In this document: positions 26,345-32,981 of the stretch, piece by piece
Numbering within the stretch: the stretch's first letter is position 1
How the letters are laid out: the number at the start of each line of letters is the position of its first letter
Assembly: GCF_004919685.1 (NCBI RefSeq)
Contig: NZ_SMYZ01000021.1
Coordinates: 69,203-133,202, forward strand
DNA length: 64,000 nucleotides
Direction: 5' to 3'
Origin: Mesorhizobium norvegicum
GTDB lineage: Bacteria > Pseudomonadota > Alphaproteobacteria > Rhizobiales > Rhizobiaceae
Notes under the pieces: generated by a model
The model's input: the letters and a program-made list of their open reading frames with translations, nothing else
Database searches by the model: none
Told to the model about the DNA's origin: nothing
Program-made: the position numbers and the translations under genes

Positions 26345-26856
26345 TCCGCATCATCCCGAACTTTGCCACGAGCCCTGCGGGTAAGAGTTTCAATAATCTC
26401 ATCGTGCGGTGCACGTGCCTTTGGGACATGGTGCATTCGCAAGGTTATTTGACGTGTTCGCAAGACCTCCTCGATCCTCAGCAAAATGTCCCGATTGGCG
26501 AGCGGTTCGTCGGTTGATTGCCAGCCTCGTTGCTTCCAAACGTCAATGCTCTCGGCGGCAGTGATCGCGTACTCACTGCGTGTATAGCAATCTAGAGACG
26601 AACCCCTTTTCAAAGCCTCTAACGCACCGACTAGGCTTCCCAAAGCCGCTCGCGGCGATGTGCCCTTGGGGCGACTCAGTTTGACTTTCTCGACAAAAGA
26701 AGACGGATCGGTCTTTGACACCACGCGCCACGCGGATGCCGATTTTCCGGGACTTCCGCTGCCCGCCAGCCAACCATCGAATTCCCCCACTTCGTCGAAA
26801 TCCGGCTCCGCCTCGGGGTAAGGCCATTTGGTCATCTGCATTGTTTCAGGCTCCAT
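26341..26856 (-). CDS. Degenerate RNase HI-like protein
   Basis: A 171-residue protein whose residues 26-162 follow E. coli RNase HI from end to end: EFDGWLAGSGSPGKSASAWRVV for the first strand pair, GSLVGALEAL, DCYTRSEYAITA, DVWKQRGWQSTDEPLANRDI, LRIEEVLRTRQITLRMHHV. Of the four catalytic acids, Asp10 appears kept (Asp27) but Glu48 is Ala71, Asp70 is Arg93 and Asp134 has no obvious match, so cleavage activity is unlikely. It may bind RNA/DNA hybrids or play a structural role. First gene of the coupled set with the Cys/His-motif and polymerase-like proteins. Confidence 0.65.
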   Translation of the reverse strand: MEPETMQMTKWPYPEAEPDFDEVGEFDGWLAGSGSPGKSASAWRVVSKTDPSSFVEKVKLSRPKGTSPRAALGSLVGALEALKRGSSLDCYTRSEYAITAAESIDVWKQRGWQSTDEPLANRDILLRIEEVLRTRQITLRMHHVPKARAPHDEIIETLTRRARGKVRDDAE

Positions 26857-27189
26857 TCGCGGCCTCGCAATCCGGGCCGACGCCTTTCACGTAAGCATGC
26901 CGCATCACATTGCAAGTGAGTATAAAACAAATATTTATCAAATAGGATACCTACATGGCACAGTACATTACTCACAGAGCAAGGGTAGCACCTGTCGACA
27001 GATCATCACATCCCGGCATAGGTCAGGGGTATACACCGCCCACCCTCCTACTACCTAGGGTCACCACCCCTCATGTGGTCACATGGACTTCACCATGACT
27101 GACGTAGCGGTGGTTCTGTGTAGTAATCGAGTACTGACCACAAGCATGGACTAGGAGCACAGACAAGGTCCTCACCAAGGGGATAGACC

Positions 27190-27307
27190 CCAGGCACCGA
27201 CCAAGGGCACCAGCAAGGACATCGACTACGGGCATCGCGCAGGAGGTAGCGAGGACATCACCAGGGCCACAGACCCCCCAGGCACCGACCAGGGGCATCA
27301 GCGACAG
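27190..27307. repeat. Iteron-like degenerate repeat block
   Basis: CCAGGCACCGACCAAGGGCA (27190) recurs as CCAGGCACCGACCAGGGGCA (27278), 19 of 20 bases identical, 88 bp apart. Between and around them are looser copies: GGACATCGACTACGGG, GGACATCACCAGGG, GCACCGAGCAAGGGCA. Confidence 0.5.
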
Positions 27308-27448
27308 CACCGAGCAAGGGCACTGGCAGGGGTGTCAAGCAGCCGCCACGGCTTTGCGAACGAAGGAAGGCCTAACTCGGTCAAGCCTTGCAATGTGCTG
27401 CCCGTTGGCTAGACTCTTTCTCGACTGCTTACGCGGCGGTCCGGGTGT

Positions 27449-27577
27449 GGAAACCCGAGTTCAGACATGGTGCCGAACACGTCGGTGCCGAACCTCGACT
27501 TTTTGGTCGGGGAGCCTGTGGCGTATGTCCAGGTTCTCCGGAACTAAAGGCCGCAGGAACCGGAACTCGGTTTTCCA
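27449..27577. repeat. Long interrupted dyad
   Basis: GGAAACCCGAGTTC (27449-27462) faces GAACTCGGTTTTCC (27564-27577), 13 of 14 complementary. Between them lie a 10-bp direct repeat, GGTGCCGAAC twice, and further short inverted segments. It could fold as a structured RNA leader of the gene at 27654 or be a site for a DNA-binding protein. Confidence 0.4.
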
Positions 27578-27653
27578 ACTCCCCGATCAGGGGTCACGAG
27601 GAGGCTGCTTGCGGGGGCGTACCGCAGGCCACTGCCTCCGTAGGGGAAACCGC

Positions 27654-28175
27654 ATGTCCGTAAGAGGTTCGCAGCGATCAAGTAACGTTGAGGCATCCGA
27701 TCGCTACCGCACATTCCGAGGGAGAGAGCCGGCAGTATGGCTGGCAGAGTTTCGAGAGGCGGGCTGGCCCGATTTAGCATCAGCAGCCGTGACGAGTTTT
27801 CTCATGGGGGCACGCCCGGTACCTCCAAGCTGGAAGGTGGAGATGATGCCGGCGGAGGCTAGGCAGGGAGAAGCCGTCGCCTCTGGGGTCACGGCAACCA
27901 TTGCCAACCAAATCGCTGGCTTGGGAGCACGCTCCAAAAAGGGCTACTTCGCCGAAGACGAGCCGCGCCCAAAGAACATGCTGGCGGTGCTGATTTATGC
28001 CGCTCTGGCGCTCGCGCTTACAGTTGTGGTCCTCTATGCATTCGGCAAGATGGAATATCGACGGTCAGTCAATCGCTACTGTATGTCAGGCCCAGTCTCG
28101 CGCTGTCCGGACTATCCGCGCACTCCTGGGAAATTTTCGTACGAGATTGATCCTGACGTGTCTGCGCAGCCCTAA
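27654..28175 (+). CDS. Single-pass membrane protein of the island, hypothetical
   Basis: A 173-residue protein, not recognised. The soluble N-terminal part includes EPAVWLAEFREAGWPDLASA and a linker; a membrane helix (MLAVLIYAALALALTVVVLY) is at about residue 117, followed by a short tail with two Cys (RYCMSGPVSRCPDYPRTPG). The ATG at 27654 sits 7 bp after AGGGG. An in-frame extension upstream to 27354 is rich in Arg, Cys and Trp and looks like non-coding DNA. Coding status is probable rather than certain. Confidence 0.5.
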   Translation: MSVRGSQRSSNVEASDRYRTFRGREPAVWLAEFREAGWPDLASAAVTSFLMGARPVPPSWKVEMMPAEARQGEAVASGVTATIANQIAGLGARSKKGYFAEDEPRPKNMLAVLIYAALALALTVVVLYAFGKMEYRRSVNRYCMSGPVSRCPDYPRTPGKFSYEIDPDVSAQP

Positions 28176-28379
28176 GGCCGTAGCTAACTCCATGTCGGGC
28201 ACATCGCTAAAGCGAGGGGTTCGCATCACGGGCCTACACGACGACAGCCACATGCCTCGCCTGAAGCGCTCGGTAGTGGTCACAGCTTGGCGACAGTAGC
28301 GGGCCGACAACGCTCTTGTGAAGCCGGTCGCCTCGCCCGTGATGCGTCCATTTACGAGATGGGTGCGTTTTTTGGAACC

Positions 28380-28691
28380 TTACGCATCCTCGTCGTCGTT
28401 GAGTTCGTAGGCTGCGCGGGGTTGGGAGATCGCCTTATGTGGGACCGACAACGCAACGACCACTGCCTTGACTGCCGACAGGGCCTTGCGCGGCACAATC
28501 ACCACCTCATAATCGAGCGATCGAGCTAGCTGAACCAGGCTCGAAAGCCTGAGATCAGTTGCCCCACTTTCGATCTTGGAGATATGGCTTTGCGGCAGTC
28601 CGACCCGAGCGCTGAGCTTGCGCTGGCTTAGCCCTTTGTCTTTGCGGGCACCACGGAGAGTTTGAATAATGTCTTCGGTCGCGTAGCGCAT
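28380..28691 (-). CDS. XRE-family regulator, HipB-like
   Basis: A 103-residue protein with a helix-turn-helix of the Cro/C1 type: IIQTLRGARKDKGLSQRKLS then ARVGLPQSHISKIESGATDLRL. The downstream SSLVQLARSLDYEVVIVPRK is characteristic of HipB-type antitoxin/regulators. No HipA kinase gene is adjacent, so it is an orphan. The ATG at 28691 is chosen over a TTG at 28718 because the latter falls within the operator palindrome. It is probably autoregulated. Confidence 0.85.
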   Translation of the reverse strand: MRYATEDIIQTLRGARKDKGLSQRKLSARVGLPQSHISKIESGATDLRLSSLVQLARSLDYEVVIVPRKALSAVKAVVVALSVPHKAISQPRAAYELNDDEDA

Positions 28692-28692
28692 C

Positions 28693-28728
28693 GATATGTC
28701 TCTGCATATCAGGTTCAAAGTCTGATAT
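28693..28728 (-). promoter_or_regulatory. Palindromic operator upstream of the XRE gene
   Basis: Two overlapping dyads: GATATG (28693-28698) with CATATC (28705-28710), and ATATCAG (28706-28712) with CTGATAT (28722-28728). They share ATATC and lie between the recombinase stop and the XRE start codon. This is the arrangement expected for a HipB-like autorepressor. Confidence 0.65.
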
Positions 28729-28739
28729 ACTTTAGCACA

Positions 28740-30152
28740 TCACTTCTCCCGAGAAAAAGGCGGACCCCTTCTTGAGCTCCCCTGTTGATCTTTCTCGCGT
28801 CGAAGGGTTGCCCGTAGAAGCCCCGCCGAGATCAACTCCGAGTTGGTGGCGGGCAAGCCTGCCAGCGAATAGGCGCTCCTCATCGTGCCAAATCGGTCTA
28901 GGAAAGCCTGATACCTAGGTAGCTCAGGATCAGCATTTATATGCGCGACCGTGACATATCCGTATGCCCTTTGCAGTCGACGAAGGCACTCCAAAAGCTC
29001 TTCGTCCGAGTAGTGTCGATCTGCCTTAGGACCTGCGGAGCACTGCTTATAACCGACAGCTGCATAGGCGGCTCTTAGACTTCCAAAATGCGCAACATAA
29101 GCTGCCGCAGCGGGCGTATATGGGCAAGCGTTGATAATCGAGACGGTAAGCTTCTTCTTTTCCTTGAACAGGCGCTGGAGGCATTTGACCATCCTGGGCC
29201 TCTCATAACCGTAGCCCCGCTTACAACGGAGTTCTCGTTGAGCCTTCTCGAACTGCCTTAAGTCCACAATCGGGTCGATGACCCGCGCTCTTGTCCATTG
29301 TTCAGGAGGGTTCCGCTTGGGTCTGCCCTTCAGCAAATAAGATCTGCGATTGTATACGTAGTAACCTATCATCAATTCGTTGCTGAGCACGGCTTTGACC
29401 CGCCGGTGATTCCAGACCCGACCGTTCGTAGAGGGAAGCCCCTCTTGATTCAGGCTGATTGAAATGCGGCTCATGCTTCTCTTTTGATTCACGAACATGT
29501 CAAATATTCGCCGCACAACACTAATTTCGTTCGGTGGACCAGGGACAAGCAATACGCGGTCGGTACTCAATCCCTTTCGTTCGCCGGGCTTAAGTAGAAA
29601 CAGCGGCTCCCGGTCTTTGTTCACCAAAAGGCGTCTCACGCCATATTGCAGGACACCTCCTTGACTGAAACCAAGCAGGGCTTGCTGTCGATGTGCCCTT
29701 GAAACCTTGAAAGATAGTTCTCGGCTGAACTCGCTAGCCATTGCGCGTTTCATGTTTTTGAGGATGGCCGAGACCATGCTTCCGTCGTTTTCAAAGGGCT
29801 CGGCGCAGTACACCACCGCGACACCCGCGTTACGACAGAGAAATTCGTAGTGGGCGGATTGATCCGTGTCCGGAAAGCGGCCCCATCGGCTGACGTCTAA
29901 AACGAGAACGGCAGAATAAGTGTGTTGCCCAGTCACAACGTCAGCCAACAACCGTTTTAGGCCATCTCTTCCCTTCAGGCTCAAACCACTTTTGCCGGCA
30001 TCAGCATAGGTATCAACGATAGCAAACCCTCGCTTTTCGGCATACTCCCCGATGGCAGCAATCTGGTTCTCCAACGAATAGCGCTGGTGGTCGGTCGACA
30101 TGCGAATGTACTGCGCAGCCGGAACCCGGAGATTGCTTGTAAGCTCAGCCAC
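28740..30152 (-). CDS. Large serine recombinase
   Basis: A 470-residue site-specific recombinase. The catalytic resolvase domain is first: AAQYIRMSTDHQRYSLENQI contains Ser19, and YADAGKSGLSLKGRDGLKRL, VLVLDVSRWGRFPDTDQSAH and the recombinase domain (FSQGGVLQYGVRRLL, HRRVKAVLSNELMIGYYVYN) follow. There is no long zinc-ribbon/coiled-coil part like those of phage integrases; instead residues about 330-440 contain two copies of a segment ending in FGSLRAAYAAVGY and FGTMRSAYSLAGL. It may invert or excise DNA in the island or be a former integrase. It ends 49 bp before the XRE gene. Confidence 0.88.
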   Translation of the reverse strand: MAELTSNLRVPAAQYIRMSTDHQRYSLENQIAAIGEYAEKRGFAIVDTYADAGKSGLSLKGRDGLKRLLADVVTGQHTYSAVLVLDVSRWGRFPDTDQSAHYEFLCRNAGVAVVYCAEPFENDGSMVSAILKNMKRAMASEFSRELSFKVSRAHRQQALLGFSQGGVLQYGVRRLLVNKDREPLFLLKPGERKGLSTDRVLLVPGPPNEISVVRRIFDMFVNQKRSMSRISISLNQEGLPSTNGRVWNHRRVKAVLSNELMIGYYVYNRRSYLLKGRPKRNPPEQWTRARVIDPIVDLRQFEKAQRELRCKRGYGYERPRMVKCLQRLFKEKKKLTVSIINACPYTPAAAAYVAHFGSLRAAYAAVGYKQCSAGPKADRHYSDEELLECLRRLQRAYGYVTVAHINADPELPRYQAFLDRFGTMRSAYSLAGLPATNSELISAGLLRATLRREKDQQGSSRRGPPFSREK

Positions 30153-30365
30153 TATAGTGCCTCCGCGCGAGCTGATCTCTAATGCGGTAGGGATGACGCT
30201 GATGACGACAAGCGCATACTACATCCAGAACGTGCTTGAGCAAACATTCTTCGCGGTCAACTCACGGGTGCTTGTCGATAGCAAAGCGGCTCAACGGGTT
30301 AGCTGGCGGATGGCTTCTTGCGACGTGGTGATGTTGTAGAGGTTGCACATGGCTAGCGCGACGGC
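30153..30365. other. Leader of the serine recombinase gene, no gene seen
   Basis: About 210 bp. It should hold the recombinase promoter. A plus-strand open frame here lacks coding character. Confidence 0.45.
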
Positions 30366-30737
30366 CTATTTCGTTTCTGTGACTTGGGGCAAAGAAATGT
30401 AAAGCGAATGCACAGCTACGCCGAACTGTTTGAGCGGGTTTTTGTCACAGTAGTTTAGCATGAATGCCAGCTGGCCGGAGATGGTCACTGCTCCCAAATC
30501 CTGAAATGGTTTCCCATTGCGCACGTGATCAATATTAAGGGCACTCATATAGCCCTGAGCCCAAGACATGACCGCAGCGGCTTCTGGGGTTCTATCGACT
30601 GGCTTTAATCTTGTAATCTCGGCGCAGGTACTTTGTCCAAAGCCCATGATTGCGAATGGCTCCTTAGCGGCTGCCGTGACACATTGAAGGCTAACCAAGC
30701 CCAACATCAGCGAACACCTCATCCCGTCTCCCCTCAT
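30366..30737 (-). CDS. Small exported protein, Rap1a/Tai-like
   Basis: A 123-residue protein with a signal peptide (MRCSLMLGLVSLQCVTAAA) and a mature domain with GFGQSTCAEITR near the start, SWAQGYMSALNID in the middle and LNYCDKNPLKQFGVAVHSLY at the end. This spacing of Cys, WxxGY and YC..NP resembles small periplasmic Rap1a/Tai (type VI immunity) and HdeA-type families. ATG at 30737 follows GAGG by 7 bp; a second ATG at 30722 is possible. It lies next to another exported protein gene, so they may act together outside the cytoplasm. Confidence 0.6.
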   Translation of the reverse strand: MRGDGMRCSLMLGLVSLQCVTAAAKEPFAIMGFGQSTCAEITRLKPVDRTPEAAAVMSWAQGYMSALNIDHVRNGKPFQDLGAVTISGQLAFMLNYCDKNPLKQFGVAVHSLYISLPQVTETK

Positions 30738-30795
30738 CTGCTTACCTCGCGTGCGCTCATTCGCAAAAAGTCGCACCGCAACCGAACTGGGAGCG

Positions 30796-31161
30796 CTAAA
30801 ACTCCGGCACAGGCTTGTCCCTACAACCGAACTTTCCGCCTGTTGCATCGTCCTTGATATTCTCGCGGTAGAAGCTCCCCATTGATCGAGCCGCCAACAG
30901 CGCGGACACCGTACCCTGGTCAATCTCGCAGTAGTGATACCAAGTCTGCTTGAGGCGGATGAGCATATAGGAGTGTTCAGTATTGTAGCAGACGCGCTTG
31001 ACCAAGCTGCCATCCAACTCCCCCGTGCATTCGAACTTGGCAAGGTCCACAGGACCCCGATATTTCACCTCAACTGTCTCCGCGTATAGGGGGCTCACTG
31101 ACACCAAGAGCAACAGCGCCCAGCAGGAAAGCAACCGACCTTGTTTCAGCAAAGCCACCAT
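30796..31161 (-). CDS. KTSC domain-like exported protein
   Basis: A 121-residue protein. The N-terminus has a signal peptide (LLSCWALLLLVSVSPLYAET). The mature part, VEVKYRGPVDLAKFECTGEL with SLVKRVCYNTEHSYMLIRLK then TWYHYCEIDQGTVSALLAAR and SMGSFYRENIKD, matches the KTSC domain (lysyl-tRNA-synthetase-C-like fold), whose role is unknown. Two Cys pairs are likely. The start at 31161 is chosen because the in-frame upstream part overlaps a basic region. It is 58 bp upstream of the Rap1a-like gene. Confidence 0.7.
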   Translation of the reverse strand: MVALLKQGRLLSCWALLLLVSVSPLYAETVEVKYRGPVDLAKFECTGELDGSLVKRVCYNTEHSYMLIRLKQTWYHYCEIDQGTVSALLAARSMGSFYRENIKDDATGGKFGCRDKPVPEF

Positions 31162-31269
31162 ATCACTCACTCCCGGATCAAGCGCCAACGGCCCACGACG
31201 CAAGAGCATCTTAAAACGCAACATCAACGTTCAGATGGTACGTTGCCCCGCGAAAGGAGCACACCAGAC

Positions 31270-31482
31270 ATGAGCGATTTGGAAGTGTCAATTTGGTTCG
31301 CCAAGGTCAAGGCTAACGGCCCCCTCGCTGTGATCGGGACACTGTTGGCCGCATTCGCTCTGGCGGTTCTAGTTCTATTTTGCGGAATAGGCGGTTTGTT
31401 GGTTGGCGTTCCTAACGCCTCACCTCACGCCGGATCATCCCAAGCGCCGGCCCTCCCGACTCAATCGAAGCCAAACCCCTAA
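31270..31482 (+). CDS. Small single-pass membrane protein, hypothetical
   Basis: A 70-residue protein with one long hydrophobic helix (LAVIGTLLAAFALAVLVLFC, residues 19-38) and a Pro/Ser-rich C-terminus. The ATG at 31270 is preceded by AAAGGAG at 31254-31260. No family recognised. It is the only plus-strand gene in this part of the island. Confidence 0.55.
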   Translation: MSDLEVSIWFAKVKANGPLAVIGTLLAAFALAVLVLFCGIGGLLVGVPNASPHAGSSQAPALPTQSKPNP

Positions 31483-31532
31483 GCTTTAAGCCCTCTCACT
31501 TGCCGTTTGCAGAATTTCCAAGGCACCAGAAG

Positions 31533-32036
31533 CTATCCGCGTAGCGCTCCGTCGTTTTCCCTGTGGTAAAACACCTCTGCCAACTTTTGGCGGATGCAGC
31601 CGTCTAGATAGTAGGCCCTAGTCAGAGCATCACCCTTCGTGTGAGAGATTTTGGCAATCGCGTCGCCAACGACCTGAGCGAGCGCCCACAGCAGATAGTT
31701 GGCGGGCAATCCTTGCAGTTCTTCCATTACCCGGTTGGTCACCGGCAAAATCTCTGCCCAAATCTCCGCCGCCCTTTCACGAGACCGCAAGACATCAAGG
31801 CGGTCCTGCTCTTCCACTGTCTCTCGGGCCGCTTTGGTTTGCTCCTCACTAGGCGTTAAGTCGAGGCTTGGATTGTCGCGCATAAGTTGCTGCGCCATAG
31901 CGGCTACTTCTTGCTGTTTGCTAAGCGTGGCGAACGCCTCGTCGGCTACTGCCCGCCCCGCCGCAACGCTCTCAACGAGGTACTCTCCGCACCAGTGTGG
32001 TCCAACCTCGACAGAGCCAAAGTAAGAATGTGACAT
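31533..32036 (-). CDS. Island hypothetical protein, helical
   Basis: A 167-residue acidic protein predicted to be mostly alpha-helical (SKQQEVAAMAQQLMRDNPSL, TKAARETVEEQDRLDVLRSR, LPANYLLWALAQVVGDAIAK). Not recognised. It lies 21 bp after the resolvase gene on the same strand, so the two may share a transcript. Confidence 0.6.
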   Translation of the reverse strand: MSHSYFGSVEVGPHWCGEYLVESVAAGRAVADEAFATLSKQQEVAAMAQQLMRDNPSLDLTPSEEQTKAARETVEEQDRLDVLRSRERAAEIWAEILPVTNRVMEELQGLPANYLLWALAQVVGDAIAKISHTKGDALTRAYYLDGCIRQKLAEVFYHRENDGALRG

Positions 32037-32057
32037 GGCGTGTCGTCTTTCCTCTGG

Positions 32058-32633
32058 TTAGGCGGTTTCCCCGTTCTCCTGCAATATCCTAAAGACGGAT
32101 GCCCTGCTAATGCCCAAAGCGCCCACGATATCGTTGGCAGACTTGCCCTCCGCGCGGAGCCGAAGCACTTCGCCGGCCTGCCGCCGCGCAGTTGGTTGCC
32201 TCCCCGAATACTTCCCCTCCGCCTTCGCCTTCGCGATCCCCTCGCGCTGCCGTTCAAGCATTAGCTCCCGTTCGAACTCGGCGATTGAGCCCAATAGGTT
32301 CAACATCAACTTTCCGGTGGGGGTGGCGGTGTCGAGGTTCATCGCCAGAATGCGGAGGCCTGTCCCCTTCGCCTTTAAGGCGGCAGTGATTGACATGAGG
32401 TCCACCACTGAGCGGGCAAGCCGGTCCAGCTTGGTCACAACCAATGTGTCGCCTTCACGTACCCATTCAAGGACGGCCGCAAGTTGTGGCCGATTGGTCG
32501 CCACAGAGGAGATTTCCTCCCGGAAAACCTTGGTGCATCCCGCTTGCTCAAGGTCGCGAAGCTGAGCCTCAAGGCCTGCTTTTTGGTCGGTGGTGGAGGT
32601 GCGGGCGTAGCCGACTAATGCGGACGTGGACAT
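32058..32633 (-). CDS. Serine resolvase/invertase
   Basis: A 191-residue recombinase of the Tn3 resolvase/DNA invertase class. The catalytic Ser is in LVGYARTSTTDQKAGLEAQL (start of the domain); KVFREEISSVATNRPQLAAV, DTLVVTKLDRLARSVVDLM and LLGSIAEFERELMLERQREG are family motifs. A helix-turn-helix ends the protein (SANDIVGALGISRASVFRIL). The ATG at 32633, preceded by GGGAG, is preferred to the one at 32660. The repeats just upstream are candidate recombination and operator sites. It could resolve dimers of the excised island. Confidence 0.9.
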   Translation of the reverse strand: MSTSALVGYARTSTTDQKAGLEAQLRDLEQAGCTKVFREEISSVATNRPQLAAVLEWVREGDTLVVTKLDRLARSVVDLMSITAALKAKGTGLRILAMNLDTATPTGKLMLNLLGSIAEFERELMLERQREGIAKAKAEGKYSGRQPTARRQAGEVLRLRAEGKSANDIVGALGISRASVFRILQENGETA

Positions 32634-32640
32634 GACATTG

Positions 32641-32770
32641 GGTCTCCCATTGGCATTCATATGAGACTATTATGTGAGACTCTAAGGCAAAATGTCAAGA
32701 GACTATTCATGTGAGACTGTCCGGGCGGCCTTTCGCGAGACTCACATGGGCTTGCCCTAGTGAGACGGCT
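32641..32770. repeat. Res-like repeat cluster upstream of the resolvase
   Basis: GAGACTATTATGTGAGACT (32663-32681) recurs as GAGACTATTCATGTGAGACT (32699-32718). Further copies of TGAGAC lie at 32761 and, in the opposite orientation, near 32737-32748 and 32942-32950. Clusters of direct and inverted subsites next to a resolvase gene are the hallmark of res sites. Confidence 0.6.
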
Positions 32771-32981
32771 TGCTAGCGCATGCGGCTGTCTGACCCTCCA
32801 GCGTCACAGTAGGGCAGACGCAATGGTCCCCGTGCCCCACGCACTTAGAGCTTGTCGGCGGCTTCCTCATCGGAGGCGGCACAATACGCGGCAGCTGGAG
32901 GGGGTACGGGGGGGGAACCTCGCCGTCGCCCCCCGCGATATGGGGTCTCACATTAGTGGCCCCAAATTTCATACGGCGGCC
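32771..32981. other. Gap between resolvase and ATPase genes, no gene seen
   Basis: With the repeat cluster this makes an about 350-bp region without a gene. It is GC-rich and contains a poly-G run near 32898 and one more TGAGAC site in inverse orientation near 32945. Confidence 0.5.

Larger units (their letters stand above)
26857..27653. other. Large non-coding region of the island
   Basis: About 800 bp without a convincing gene, lying between the divergent RNase H-like gene (minus) and the small membrane protein gene (plus). The first 100 bp are AT-rich (around 26920-26950, with TATAAAACAAATATTTATC) and probably hold the promoter of the minus-strand set. Next comes a zone of degenerate short repeats (27130-27340), then a long dyad (27449-27577). 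The make-up suits an origin, a transfer site or an integrase/recombinase control region. Confidence 0.5.

Noticed and set aside
27071..27310. Minus-strand open frame of 79 codons in the repeat block
   Set aside because: Codons follow the DNA repeat; no ribosome site or recognisable domain.
27130..27340. CRISPR array
   Set aside because: Repeats are degenerate and irregularly spaced, with no unique spacers of constant length; no cas gene is present.
27354..27653. Upstream extension of the membrane protein at 27654
   Set aside because: Arg/Cys/Trp-rich without conservation signs, crosses the dyad at 27449-27577, and a good ribosome site precedes 27654.
28380..28691. Toxin-antitoxin pair with the XRE gene
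   Set aside because: HipB-like sequence but no toxin partner on either side; the upstream gene is a serine recombinase.
30100..30339. Plus-strand open frame overlapping the recombinase start
   Set aside because: No ribosome site and no protein-like composition.
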